Below, piece by piece: positions 12,552 to 21,839 of a stretch of DNA of 34,774 nucleotides. A program made the position numbers and the translations under genes. Below the pieces are notes generated by a model. The model had not been told where the DNA came from. It saw only the letters and a list, made by a program, of their open reading frames with translations, and did no database searches. How positions within the stretch are numbered: position 1 is the first letter of the stretch; every line of letters starts with the position of its first letter. Origin of the DNA: Lichtheimia corymbifera B2541 (taxonomy: Eukaryota > Mucoromycota > Mucoromycetes > Mucorales > Lichtheimiaceae); NCBI GenBank assembly GCA_000697475.1, contig JNEU01000979.1, positions 1 to 34,774 on the forward strand. The letters are read 5' to 3'.

Positions 12552-14375
12552 TCAGTCCCTTGCATGAGCTGTTCTTGCTAATCTTGAAGACTCAAACTTG
12601 CCATCCATCATGGTGCTTGAATCCAATTCATCCTCATTCAGTGTTTCAAGCGTATAACCCTGCCAATCGCAATTATGTACCTTGTGATTAATTTCTTGCT
12701 TCCAATCCTGCTCCATCTTGTAGGCCGTATATCCCTTCCATTCCTCTTCTTCCTCAGAGCTCTCTTCTGATTGCGTCGATGGGCTTGGGTATCCATTCCA
12801 AATTTCATCTTCATCATCATTCGATACCGTTGTCTTGGTCTCTCCTTTACGCTCATAATACATGTATCCATGCCATTGCTCATCGGGATCTTCTTCGGAT
12901 GACGACGCTGGGGTTGCAATAGCTGCAGTGGAGGTCGATACGAGTGTCTTGTTGGATGGTACAAACTCTGGAGCAGTAGGAGAAAGACGTGATTTTTTGA
13001 TAGCAGTGGATGTTGCTGATTGTGTCGAGGATGATGAATCGTTACTGTTGGTGGTGGATGTTGCTTTTGCCTCAGGTTGTGGTGATGGATCATTTGCCTT
13101 GGGCTGTTGTTGTTTCTCTGAATCGACGTCTTTTGTATTTTCATCCGAGTTACTGGGACTCTGTGGTGTTGGTGTTGTTGTTGTCGATGATTCAATCTCG
13201 ATATGGAACTCTTGTTCAAACATGATATCTTCATCCTCCTCCTCTTCTTCATCATATGCCAATGGTAGTTCATCCTTTGCTAATGGCTTGACTTCAAGAG
13301 ATTCTTGCACAAGTTGTTGTCTATTAAGATATGCACGAGAAACCAGCCAGTGATACACGACCAGGTCACCGGGCACAAGACGATTAAGATCGGTAGGTGG
13401 CACAATGGTGGATCGGAGCCCTTCAACTTGTACTGGTTTAAGTGACACATGTCTACCAGTTTCTGTTGTCGTTGTTTCCATCACCAGACCGCCTTGCTGA
13501 CAAGTATTCAAGCAATCGACCACTTTGGCAAGTTTACGTGCACCAGGAGCCGACAATACTGCCGATGTTACTGCTGCATATTCTTTGATGATGGATCGGA
13601 TGGATGCAAAATGGGGCAAAAGCCAAGGAATTACCAAAGTAACTGATGACGTTTGTTGAAAGAGATCGAGGGTGTTTTTGAGCCATGTGTGGTAAGCATG
13701 GTAACCGTTGCTAGGTGAAACGAGATGCAGCAAGTCGTTGTACATGTCTCTTGTTCTTGCAGGACAACCTCTCCATAACTTGCGTAATCGACGCACTTCT
13801 GGGAATGCCAATGCCTTCATGATAGCGGCAAACCCTGAAAAGTCGCGATAGGCATGAACCAGCAAGTAAGCCACTTGAACCCAATGAGTGATAAGCTGAT
13901 GATGTTGGTTGACAAAAGGTGGCACAACGGAAGACGCCGGCGTCAGCTCCGACCCAACGATAAGTTGGTGTGCAAGGTTGTGAGTGAGATATCGCCCGAA
14001 ATCATCCAATCCATCAAGACGTGTCCTGGCTTTATCCAACTGACAAAGCCACCGTTTATCAAGTATTGCTCGCTGGAATAGTTGACAATTCACTGCAGCC
14101 ACCTGCTTGGCAAGCACATTGGGATCCCAATTCAACGCCGTTGCAAATGCCACACTCTCCATGTCGTGTTCCAAGGTTTCCATACGTCGACGTTCCAACT
14201 TTGTATCTTCTGCAAGTCGTCGTAAACTGTCCACATGTTGCTTTTGTTGTTTTGCCTGTGATAGCTTCTCAGTTGCTTCTGAATAGGCTTGCTTGGCTTG
14301 AATGGATGCCTTGACAAGTGGGGATATGGGTACAAGTGGGATGCATTTACGTCGACGATTATTACTATTGGTCAT
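12552..14375 (-). CDS. Divergent Ras-GEF domain protein with four C-terminal W-x-G-Y motifs
   Basis: A single intronless frame of 607 residues. Residues about 20-70 form a charged helical segment. Residues about 100-335 resemble the catalytic RasGEF (Cdc25) domain: ITHWVQVAYLLVHAYRDFSG, then FAAIMKALAFPEVRRLRKLW and IPWLLPHFASIRSIIKEYA. In the family this domain ejects GDP from Ras-type GTPases. The match is from pattern recognition and the N-terminal half of the domain is weak, so specificity is unknown. After an acidic run the protein is disordered (Ser/Thr/Gln/Pro). It then carries WHGY, WNGY, WKGY and WQGY near residues 501, 526, 546 and 571, each preceded by acidic residues. The start at 14375 follows the upstream CT-rich leader; an in-frame upstream ATG at 14597 would add 74 low-complexity residues. 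Confidence 0.75.
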   Translation of the reverse strand: MTNSNNRRRKCIPLVPISPLVKASIQAKQAYSEATEKLSQAKQQKQHVDSLRRLAEDTKLERRRMETLEHDMESVAFATALNWDPNVLAKQVAAVNCQLFQRAILDKRWLCQLDKARTRLDGLDDFGRYLTHNLAHQLIVGSELTPASSVVPPFVNQHHQLITHWVQVAYLLVHAYRDFSGFAAIMKALAFPEVRRLRKLWRGCPARTRDMYNDLLHLVSPSNGYHAYHTWLKNTLDLFQQTSSVTLVIPWLLPHFASIRSIIKEYAAVTSAVLSAPGARKLAKVVDCLNTCQQGGLVMETTTTETGRHVSLKPVQVEGLRSTIVPPTDLNRLVPGDLVVYHWLVSRAYLNRQQLVQESLEVKPLAKDELPLAYDEEEEEDEDIMFEQEFHIEIESSTTTTPTPQSPSNSDENTKDVDSEKQQQPKANDPSPQPEAKATSTTNSNDSSSSTQSATSTAIKKSRLSPTAPEFVPSNKTLVSTSTAAIATPASSSEEDPDEQWHGYMYYERKGETKTTVSNDDEDEIWNGYPSPSTQSEESSEEEEEWKGYTAYKMEQDWKQEINHKVHNCDWQGYTLETLNEDELDSSTMMDGKFESSRLARTAHARD

Positions 14376-15700
14376 GTTGAAAAGAACAAAAAGGAAGGAA
14401 AGGGAAAAAAAGGAATCGGGAATGCCGGAACATGTCCGTGAGGGATTAAATAGTGCACTTATGCACAGACGGAAAGCCAAATGCGTGTGTGTGTGAGAGA
14501 GAGAGCGTGTGTGGTTGGGTGTGGTGTACCAAAGAGCAGAGATAGAAGAGAGAACCAAGGACATTACACAAGAACAGCAACAGACGTGTGTGTGCAACCA
14601 TCAAAAGTAGCACTTGTATGATTGGGCCCGACCCTGATCTGGAGCAAGGAAAAAACAAGGGGAGCACCCGCATCATCTTGTTTCCATGCTTCTCAGCTTG
14701 CATTTTATGTGTATTTGATTCCCCCATTCACCTTTTAACACGCATTGCACGACACAAATAGCTTATCTAAAATGATATCCCTCTCGCCCTCTTTCTCTTT
14801 TCCTACTATCTTTATGCATTAATACAACTATGTTGCTCATCAGCCTTATCGCACTTGCTGTTGTGATACTACGTGTTGCTGCATATGCATGCACTGTAGA
14901 TGGAAAAAGATGCCATACGCATTAGCTGCGTAACTTGATATATGCCTATTTAAGCGCTATGCAATGTATCCAAGGAATGCAGAATATCCCTCACCAGTGC
15001 AATGGCTATTACACTTGTGGACCTTTCACATCGGCTTTATTATACCCTGCATGTGTAACAAGGCCAAGAAGTTTGCAATTTCAGGTACACCAAGTGATCC
15101 ACCCTCGGGTAGTTTATAACAAATCCCGGTCTGGACCTCACTTTTTGTTATTGTTGATCGGTCAAAGCTCTGATCATCACCACCATCCTCATGCGACAAA
15201 AAGCTGTTTGTTTTTCTTTCTCAAACAAACCACGTAAATATTTGGGATGTGGTGGTGCAAATATGGGAGGCTGTTTCATTATCGGATTGTACGTAGAAGG
15301 CAAGCCAACAAGTATCACTACTGTAGAGCACATCACTGCATCCTATATGTACATGTATACCCCTTTTGATGGTGGGTGCTGTAGCACCAAAAGATATATA
15401 GCATCCCTTATCCAAACTGGTTTGTACGTTGTAGCCCGGTGGATCTGGCGTAGTGCAGTTGTTGCCAGCTGTTGTTACAATTTTGGTTTCTGAGTTGGGG
15501 CTTTTGGCTACCAACAATTGTATTCATGCAACATGGAATTCGTGCAACATGATGGCGGCGATCATCGTCTATCGGTTTCAGATAATGAAATGCTTCTTCC
15601 AAGTCAAACATTGTGCGAACTCACACGTCAACTTTGTGGTCAAAGTGATATTAATATTGGAAGTGGATCCTTATTTGCATCAACCATCAACGTAATCGGA
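14376..15700. other. Gene-poor stretch, nothing firmly recognised
   Basis: Holds the 5' region of the Ras-GEF-like gene (to about 14.6 kb) and then unassigned DNA. A minus-strand ORF of 98 residues (15517-15221) has five Cys and some polar composition (NNCTTPDPPGYN, DKGCYISFG) and could be a fragment of a small secreted protein. It has no signal peptide, partner exon or recognised homologue, so I do not call it a gene. A plus-strand stretch (15532-15703) just before the PRPP-synthetase relic might be its lost N-terminus, but the match is too weak. Confidence 0.5.
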
Positions 15701-15719
15701 TAACCACCCATCTACCGAT

Positions 15720-16340
15720 ATGAATGAACTCTTGATTCTCAATGGTACGCATGCACTTGAACATGCGAGGCAGTCACGTGTTATTCCCTATGCCTACGCA
15801 AGCACATCTCTCAATGGGATAGCATTCAAACTAAACTCCACACTCGAGATACTATCAGCGGCTACGACATTGATTTCTAGCATGCCATGAGTCATCGTGG
15901 TTAATGATCAGCGACATTGTTTCATTATGTTTATTCAACAATGGTATCATCAGCTTTCTCCCCACGAGCTCTATGCATTGCGTCATTCATTTAATATATT
16001 GGAAATCGGTATAATCAGCTCTTTTTGAGCGTATGGAGATCGAGGAGCTAGTGAAACTAGCCGGGGTCCTTTGATCAAGTCATCCTCTTGTTGTCTCCCA
16101 TTCATGGGAAAAATGATGCTCTAGCAACTGCTCAATTGATGATTCCGGAATGCCCAGTATATTTGTTACACTATCATTGAAAATGGTGAACCTATGCTTT
16201 TACATATGGACCCAAATGTTGTCGTGGTTGGGGAAGGGAGCCCGACAAAGTCAATGTCGTCAAAATTGCTGTCAGCACGGCTGACCTACTAGCTAGTAGC
16301 TTACGGCATATGTCCACTGGAGCCACAGCAGTTGTTTGAA
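15720..16340 (+). pseudogene. PRS: Decayed phosphoribosyl pyrophosphate synthetase (PRPP synthetase) copy
   Basis: Pieces in different frames match successive PRPP-synthetase segments in the right order. They are MNELLILNGTHALEHA and RVIPYAYA (family ELLIMINACK..., RVTAVIP.FPYA); a KL...ILSAATTLISSM piece (family KLVANMLSVAGADHIITM); IQQWYHQLSPHELYAL (family IQGFFDIPVDNLYA); VILLLSPIHGKNDALATAQL (family IVSPDAGG...); and EPDKVNVVKIAVSTADLLAS with a following GATAVV (the PRPP-binding loop region). Stops and frame changes separate every piece and the catalytic loop is degraded, so it cannot encode an enzyme. The assignment rests on remembered family motifs, each weak alone; the order is what persuades me. 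Confidence 0.6.
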
Positions 16341-17042
16341 AAGTGATATGGATCGACATAGCTTTTATTACATTCACACATATATAAAGGAACTATGATA
16401 GCTAATATGTAAAACTATGTTTATCTTACCGATGATCGATCATCCATGTAGGTCACACAATGAAAAACTAGAACCTTGATCAAGTGATATTTTGAAGTTA
16501 CTGGAATCACCTTGCTTGTAATCCGTTAAGGTTGTCCGACGTCTTTTTTCATCCCAAAAAAGAGCAAGGGTGCAAGATAAAATAACGTTGCATAAAGAAA
16601 GTCCAAAAACAACTTGGCAAACACCATGAATGATTCCCAACAGCTGGTAAGACTAGCCCCTGCATTAATTAAACTTGCCAATATTGGTAATTCCCGAAAG
16701 CCTGTTCCTTACTTACATTCAGGGCCGAATGTTTTGACATGTTGGCATGTCAATGTCAGCTCTTCTCCTGCACGTGAAAATATACGCATGATCGAATGTG
16801 CAAATCCCGCCATAGCTGTACCGTTGTACATTATTGAAGATGTGCGTGTAGCATGTAAGTCGAACCATGTATCCCGAGGTGTATGTGTGTGTGCATGCAG
16901 GAACCATGAATTTCAATTGGGGCTGACGTTTATATGCTTATCATCAGATTGTTGGTGCTGGTACATTCACCACCACAATCACCACCACCACAATGAATCG
17001 CTAAATCCTGCGGCTGACAAGAAATCACAAAGAACACGATAG
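16341..17042. other. Intergenic, one unassigned ORF
   Basis: A plus-strand ORF at 16614-17042 (142 residues) has a plausible first 80 residues (MANTMNDSQQLVRLAPAL onward) but then runs into low-complexity His-rich sequence. I recognise no family and see no splice partner. It may be a fragment of the same decayed region as the PRPP-synthetase relic, or chance. Confidence 0.4.
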
Positions 17043-17048
17043 CACGTG
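17043..17048 (+). promoter_or_regulatory. CACGTG palindrome upstream of the secreted repeat gene
   Basis: A perfect E-box-type palindrome lies about 44 bp upstream of the TATA box of the repeat-protein gene. bHLH factors bind this hexamer in fungi. Function here is inferred from position only. Confidence 0.3.
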
Positions 17049-17091
17049 GTCCAGGCTTCTTGACGACAAAATGAACAACAACAATGATGTG

Positions 17092-17100
17092 TATAAAAAG
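17092..17100 (+). promoter_or_regulatory. TATA box of the secreted repeat gene
   Basis: TATAAAAAG lies 67-75 bp upstream of the chosen start codon at 17167. It lies downstream of the in-frame ATG at 17071. Transcription would normally begin some 30 bp after the TATA box, so the 17071 ATG should be outside the mRNA. This supports the 17167 start, which also yields a proper signal peptide. Confidence 0.65.
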
Positions 17101-17166
17101 ACCAGGTTCTTTGACAGCGAAACCAAATCATTACCCAGCACCTCAAGGAGCTTTTCTTCATACACA

Positions 17167-19578
17167 ATGCGCCTCAACCCCATCTCAATCTCTTGTGCAC
17201 TTGCTTTCACTGGCCTATTGAATGCCGCCCCTGTGGAAAAATCAACCAATGGCTGCAAAATGATCATGTCCAATGGCGTGGTTACATACTCAGGTGCCAA
17301 CTGCTTCAATGTTCAGGTGACCGACAACACCAAACGTTGGTTCAAGGGTGACGACAATGGCGAAGATGATAACCGTGTTGAACTCAAAGGCGGTGAAGGC
17401 GAGGTCAAGATCAAGGAAGGTGATGATGACAATGGCTTTTTCGCTGCTATCAAGCACAAGGAAGGTGAAGCATCTGTATCCACATCCAGCCACAGCACTG
17501 CACACGCTGAGGGCAAGGATGCCAAGGCCAGTGCCGAATCTTCAAGCAAGGCTGAAGCTGAAGCTCACAAGAAGGATCGTGATGACAAGGATGATGATGA
17601 CAAGGACCGTGATGACAAGGACCGTGATGACGACAATGACTGCGAGGATGATGATGATGACAACCGTGGTGATGACAAGGATCATGACGACAAAGATGAT
17701 GATGACAAGCATGAAGAAAAGGTGAAGGTCAAGTCCGAAAGCAAGGCATCTGCTCATGCTGAAGGTGAAAAGGCTGATGCTTCTGCTGAAAGCAAGTCAA
17801 CTGCACATGCAAACAAGGACGGCAAGGTTGAGGTGGAAACTGAGAGCAAGGCATCTGCACATGCTGAGGGCAAGAACGCACATGCTGAAGCACAATCTGA
17901 AGGTCATGCTGAAGCTTCGGCTCGTAGCAAGGATGCCAAACGTGGTCTTGAAGATGTAGCTGAAGCATCAAGTGCTTCTTCCGCTAAGGCTAAGGCTGAA
18001 GGCAAACATGCAAAGGCTTCTGCTGCTAGTGCTTCGGAGGCTAAGGCCAAGGTCCATGGCAAGCGTGGTGATGACGATGATGACCGTGAAGCTGAAGCTG
18101 AGGCATCAAGTGCTTCTGCTGCTCATGCTAAGGCTGAAGGCAAGCATGCAAAGGCATCTGCTGCTACTTCTTCCAGTGCTAAGGCCAAGGTCCATGACAA
18201 GCGTGGTGATGATGATGATCATGAAGCTGAAGCTGAGGCATCAAGTGCTTCTGATGCTCAGGCTAAGGCTGAAGGCAAACATGCAAAGGCTTCTGCTGCT
18301 ACTTCTTCTTCGGCTAAGGCCAAGGTCCATGACAAGCGTGGTGATGATGATGATCATGAAGCTGTTGCCAAGGCATCAAGTGCTGCTGCTGCTAAGGCCA
18401 AGGCTGAAGGCAAACATGCAAAGGCTTCTGCTGCTACTTCTTCCAGTGCTAAAGCCAAGGTCCATGACAAGCGTGGTGATGATGATGACCGTGAAGCTGT
18501 TGCCAAGGCATCAAGTGCTTCTGCTGCTAAGGCTAATGCTAAGGGAAAGCATGCAAAGGCTTCTGCAGCTAGTGCTTCGGAGGCTAAGGCCAAGGTCCAT
18601 GACAAGCGTGGTGATGATGATGACCGTGAAGCTGTTGCCAAGGCATCAAGTGCTTCTGCTGCTAAGGCTAATGCTAAGGGAAAGCATGCAAAGGCTTCTG
18701 CAGCTAGTGCTTCGGAGGCTAAGGCCAAGGTCCATGACAAGCGTGGTGATGATGATGACCGTGAAGCTGTTGCCAAGGCATCAAGTGCTTCTGCTGCTAA
18801 GGCTAATGCTAAGGGAAAGCATGCAAAGGCTTCTGCAGCTAGTGCTTCGGAGGCTAAGGCCAAGGTCCATGACAAGCGTGGTGATGATGATGACCGTGAA
18901 GCTGTTGCCAAGGCATCAAGCGCTTCTGCTGCTAAGGCTAAGGCTGAAGGCAAACATGCAAAGGCTTCTGCTGCTACTTCTTCCAATGCTAAGGCCGCTG
19001 TTCACGACAAGCGTGGTGATGACGATGATCATGAAGCTGAAGCTGAGGCATCAAGCGCTTCTGCTGCTCAGGCTAAGGCTAAGGGAAAGCATGCAAAGGC
19101 TTCTGCTGCTAGTGCTTCGGAGGCTAAGGCCAAGGTCCATGACAAGCGTGGTGATGATGATGACCGTGAAGCTGTTGCCAAGGCATCAAGCGCTTCTGCT
19201 GCTAAGGCTAAGGCTGAAGGCAAACATGCAAAGGCTTCTGCTGCTACTTCTTCCAATGCTAAGGCCGCTGTTCACGACAAGCGTGGTGATGACGATGATC
19301 ATGAAGCTGAAGCTGAGGCATCAAGCGCTTCTGCTGCTCAGGCTAAGGCTAAGGGAAAGCATGCAAAGGCTTCTGCTGCTAGTGCTTCGGAGGCTAAGGC
19401 CAAGGTCCATGACAAGCGTGGTGATGATGATGACCGTGAAGCTGTTGCCAAGGCATCAAGTGCTTCTGCTGCTAAGGCTAAGGCTGAAGGCAAACATGCA
19501 AAGGCTTCTGCTGCTAGTGCTTCGGAGGCTAAGGCCAAGGTCCATGATAACAAGCGTCGCTTCTTTGGTATCTTCTAA
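17167..19578 (+). CDS. Secreted tandem-repeat protein, probable Kex2-processed peptide precursor
   Basis: One intronless frame of 803 residues. It begins with a signal peptide (hydrophobic to about residue 20, cleavage near LLNA/APVEK). A short two-Cys segment (C30, C46) follows and ends at Lys-Arg 56-57. Residues about 58-258 are charged, with an Asp-rich run and early Ala/Ser/His/Lys repeats. From residue 260 to 797 there are 12 units, most of 45 residues, each ending in Lys-Arg and most restarting with GDDDD. After the last Lys-Arg only RFFGIF remains. Signal peptide plus repeats separated by dibasic sites is the hallmark of fungal Kex2-processed repeat proteins, which release many similar peptides in the Golgi. 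A repetitive cell-wall or stress-protective protein is the alternative. Strong use of gct, aag and ggc codons and a clear TATA box suggest high expression. Confidence 0.85.
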   Translation: MRLNPISISCALAFTGLLNAAPVEKSTNGCKMIMSNGVVTYSGANCFNVQVTDNTKRWFKGDDNGEDDNRVELKGGEGEVKIKEGDDDNGFFAAIKHKEGEASVSTSSHSTAHAEGKDAKASAESSSKAEAEAHKKDRDDKDDDDKDRDDKDRDDDNDCEDDDDDNRGDDKDHDDKDDDDKHEEKVKVKSESKASAHAEGEKADASAESKSTAHANKDGKVEVETESKASAHAEGKNAHAEAQSEGHAEASARSKDAKRGLEDVAEASSASSAKAKAEGKHAKASAASASEAKAKVHGKRGDDDDDREAEAEASSASAAHAKAEGKHAKASAATSSSAKAKVHDKRGDDDDHEAEAEASSASDAQAKAEGKHAKASAATSSSAKAKVHDKRGDDDDHEAVAKASSAAAAKAKAEGKHAKASAATSSSAKAKVHDKRGDDDDREAVAKASSASAAKANAKGKHAKASAASASEAKAKVHDKRGDDDDREAVAKASSASAAKANAKGKHAKASAASASEAKAKVHDKRGDDDDREAVAKASSASAAKANAKGKHAKASAASASEAKAKVHDKRGDDDDREAVAKASSASAAKAKAEGKHAKASAATSSNAKAAVHDKRGDDDDHEAEAEASSASAAQAKAKGKHAKASAASASEAKAKVHDKRGDDDDREAVAKASSASAAKAKAEGKHAKASAATSSNAKAAVHDKRGDDDDHEAEAEASSASAAQAKAKGKHAKASAASASEAKAKVHDKRGDDDDREAVAKASSASAAKAKAEGKHAKASAASASEAKAKVHDNKRRFFGIF
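17944..19557 (+). repeat. 12-unit 135-bp in-frame tandem repeat
   Basis: Units start at 17944, 18067, 18205, 18340, 18475, 18610, 18745, 18880, 19015, 19150, 19285 and 19420. Unit 1 is 123 bp (variant start GLEDV), units 2 and 12 are 138 bp, the rest 135 bp. Each encodes an acidic start, an Ala/Ser/Lys-rich body with GKHAKASAA, and a Lys-Arg end. Units 5, 6 and 7 are identical in sequence, and the pair 8+9 is identical to the pair 10+11, showing recent amplification. Confidence 0.95.
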
Positions 19579-19682
19579 TGCATCCAAAATACGGTCTTCC
19601 CCATCATCCAAAATAGTTTCTCCTTTGTTCAATCCCCAAAAAAATAGTATTCTTTCATCGATGATTGTAAGCAAAAGTCAAC

Positions 19683-19688
19683 AATAAA
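19683..19688 (+). terminator. AATAAA polyadenylation signal
   Basis: A canonical AATAAA lies about 105 bp after the stop codon of the secreted repeat gene, at a fitting distance for its 3' end. Confidence 0.5.
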
Positions 19689-19849
19689 ACAAAACAATGG
19701 ACCCACATTCAATCTTCGTCCCATGAAGGAAAGGAAAAACAATGCATTAATGAAAGGAGGAAGGTTAAAAAACAAAGTGTACAGCTATGCTATGGTATGT
19801 AATGACGTGAAAGGAAATTTGTGTACAAGAGGGAAAGAAATGGGTTATG

Positions 19850-19925
19850 TGTGAGTGTGTGTGTTGTGTGTGTGTGTGTGTGCGAGTGCTTTCGTGTGTT
19901 CGTGTGTGTGTGTGCTTGTGTGTGC
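19850..19925 (+). repeat. Imperfect GT microsatellite
   Basis: About 75 bp of interrupted GT dinucleotides lie between the convergent repeat-protein and HSF genes, within the likely 3' flank of the HSF gene. Confidence 0.85.
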
Positions 19926-19946
19926 ATCAATCATAATGAGATAGCT

Positions 19947-20117
19947 TTACTCTTTTTCAGTCTTTGTTGCGTCATTCTTGGCAGGAGTAGAACTTGGGGT
20001 GCCCTGATCCACTGGCGTATTAGATGCTGATGGCGAATCGACTGTGTATGCTGCCTCAGTAGTTCCAGCTATTGAAGATGTATTAGCATCTGAGGGATCG
20101 AACAGAGATGAAAGGGT
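19947..20117 (-). other. Open reading frame continuing past the HSF stop codon
   Basis: Directly after the UAG of the HSF gene the same frame stays open for 56 codons to a TAA at 19947. It reads TLSSLFDPSDANTSSIAG and onward and is rich in Ser, Thr, Ala, Pro and Asp, like the preceding activation domain. It could be a recently lost C-terminus (nonsense change), a readthrough extension or coincidence. A possible 53-bp intron (gtag...aatag, with a ctaatac branch site) would also remove the UAG, but it leads to another stop after a few codons. Confidence 0.4.
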
Positions 20118-21839
20118 CTACTTGCCTGTGTTGAGGAAATCATCCATGTTGATGGAACCAAAATCGGCCTTGGATGGATCAAAGCCAAGTTGACTTGCTA
20201 AAAGACCTAGACTTGCTCCAAGTGCATCAATATCTTGATTGATAGCGTCTGCTGATTTGGCGACGGTGGTGATGTTGTTGGTGACTTGCGGGAGAGAAGG
20301 GGAGGATGATGTCAAAGGGGTCACAGTAGACACAGGATATGGCGATTGTGCAGTTGCTGTGGATGGGGTTGATAATGGCTGTGTGGTTGGTTTGCTACTA
20401 CTGCTGTTACTGTCATGGTTGAATGATAATCCGTTGTAATCCACTTGAGGAGGAATATGAGGATTGAATAATGCGTCGCCACCCAATTGACTTAGTAGTG
20501 CAGGATTGGCTTGTACAAGTGCAATGAGACTTTGAAGCTGTTGGATATTCATTGTTGATGATAAATCAGGTTGCTGCTGATGATGTTGTGGTTGTGCAGA
20601 CCCTGAAAAGGAAGATAAATCAGTACCCAATAATACACCCTGCCTCAAACCAAACCTTACCTTCTGTAGAGGGTGGTAAATGACTAACGCTCATTTGCAT
20701 CTGCTGTTGCTGTTGCTGTTGTTGCTGTTGTAACTTTTGTTGTTGTTGCTTGGTTTCATCATTGAGAGCAATGGCAGCAGCTAACTCAGTGGCCGGTGCA
20801 TCGGATGATGCAGCATTAGCGAGTGCGTCATCAGCGTTCCCGGTGTAAGGCAAGGTTGTGTTGGATGTGGACAAGTTCCCCTGGCTACCATTGATGTATT
20901 CATCGATATTGAAATGGCGTGCCACTTTTGCAGGTCGATCATCCTCTTCCTCTTCTTCCAGAAAATCCTCATCCTTATACTCTGTGTTGGCATCGCCAAT
21001 AAGCATACGTCGCTTCCTTGGAATCACCACTCGTTTCTTGTCACTTGAAAATACAGATGCAAGGAATCGAAGAATCTTGTCAATGGTCTCTTGATGACGA
21101 TGATGACGTTCTCGTGCTGCCAATGTTTCTTGCCATAGCACCTGATTGTCCCGCTGAATCCCCTTCAAATCCGCACTAATACTCATTTGATGCTTCTTGA
21201 TGGCAGCAATCTCGTCCAAGATATTGTGCATGTCAATGTTGCCTGTTTCCTTTTCCTCTGTATCCCTGCCCTTTTTACGAGTCACCAGCAGTAGCAGATC
21301 AGGCTGATTGCGTTGAAAATGTGGATTGCTAAACTCCCATCGCTCTGCATCGCTATCAGCATGCAATACACCTTGTTGAAGATGAGGCACCTTATGGAAG
21401 CCGTACATGTTGAGTTGCCGAACAAATGATGAAAAATTGCTGTGCTTGAAGAACCGGGGAAGAACGCGCTTTGCAAAGTCTTCGTGTCGCAAAACCAGAA
21501 ATGACATGCCATCATCCGCCCAGCGGATAAGATCATCCGAACTTGGATCATCCACCATACTACATCATAATATTAGTATCCTATTCCATCTCAATGGCCA
21601 TAATCAATAACATACTTGTATAACTTGTTCAAAAAAGCTGGTACATTCTGCATTTTGGTTCTTTGAAGCTGGTTCGGGTTAACCACTGCCTTTGTCCCAT
21701 CCACCGAAGTAGTGTTGAGTCCAGTGTTAGATGACGGTAGCATGCTAGGCAAAGCCATTGGTGCTGGGGCACTAATGTTGGCTGATGGTGAAGCGGTGGT
21801 TGGTGGCACTGACGATGCCGTCGACGGCAACTTGCTCAT
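20118..21839 (-). CDS. Heat-shock-factor-type transcription factor
   Basis: Exons 21839-21616, 21559-20661 and 20602-20118 join in frame to 535 residues. The first intron splits the DNA-binding domain exactly within NKLYN/MVDDP. The HSF domain (about 67-170) is intact: FLNKLYNMVDDP, then IRWADDGMSFLV, FFKHSNFSSFVRQLNMYGFH and ERWEFSNPHF. A coiled-coil oligomerisation region follows (about 185-250), then basic stretches KKRVVIPRKRRM as a likely nuclear signal, an acidic run, poly-Gln, and a Ser/Thr/Pro-rich tail ending in a hydrophobic-acidic piece (INMDDFL) typical of activation motifs. Such factors trimerise and bind nGAAn repeats in stress-gene promoters. The UAG at 20118-20120 is followed by 56 further open codons; see the separate entry. 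Confidence 0.92.

Noticed and set aside
17071..17166. Upstream start for the secreted repeat protein
   Set aside because: It lies before the TATA box and would bury the signal peptide 32 residues into the protein.
17944..19557. CRISPR-like array
   Set aside because: Units are contiguous, coding, and without unique spacers; the organism is a eukaryote.
17972..19687. A 571-codon overlapping frame and long antisense frames across the repeat gene
   Set aside because: They arise because a 135-bp in-frame repeat (a multiple of three) without stops in one frame can lack stops in others. They have no signal peptide, no domain and a monotonous Leu/Arg/Met composition.
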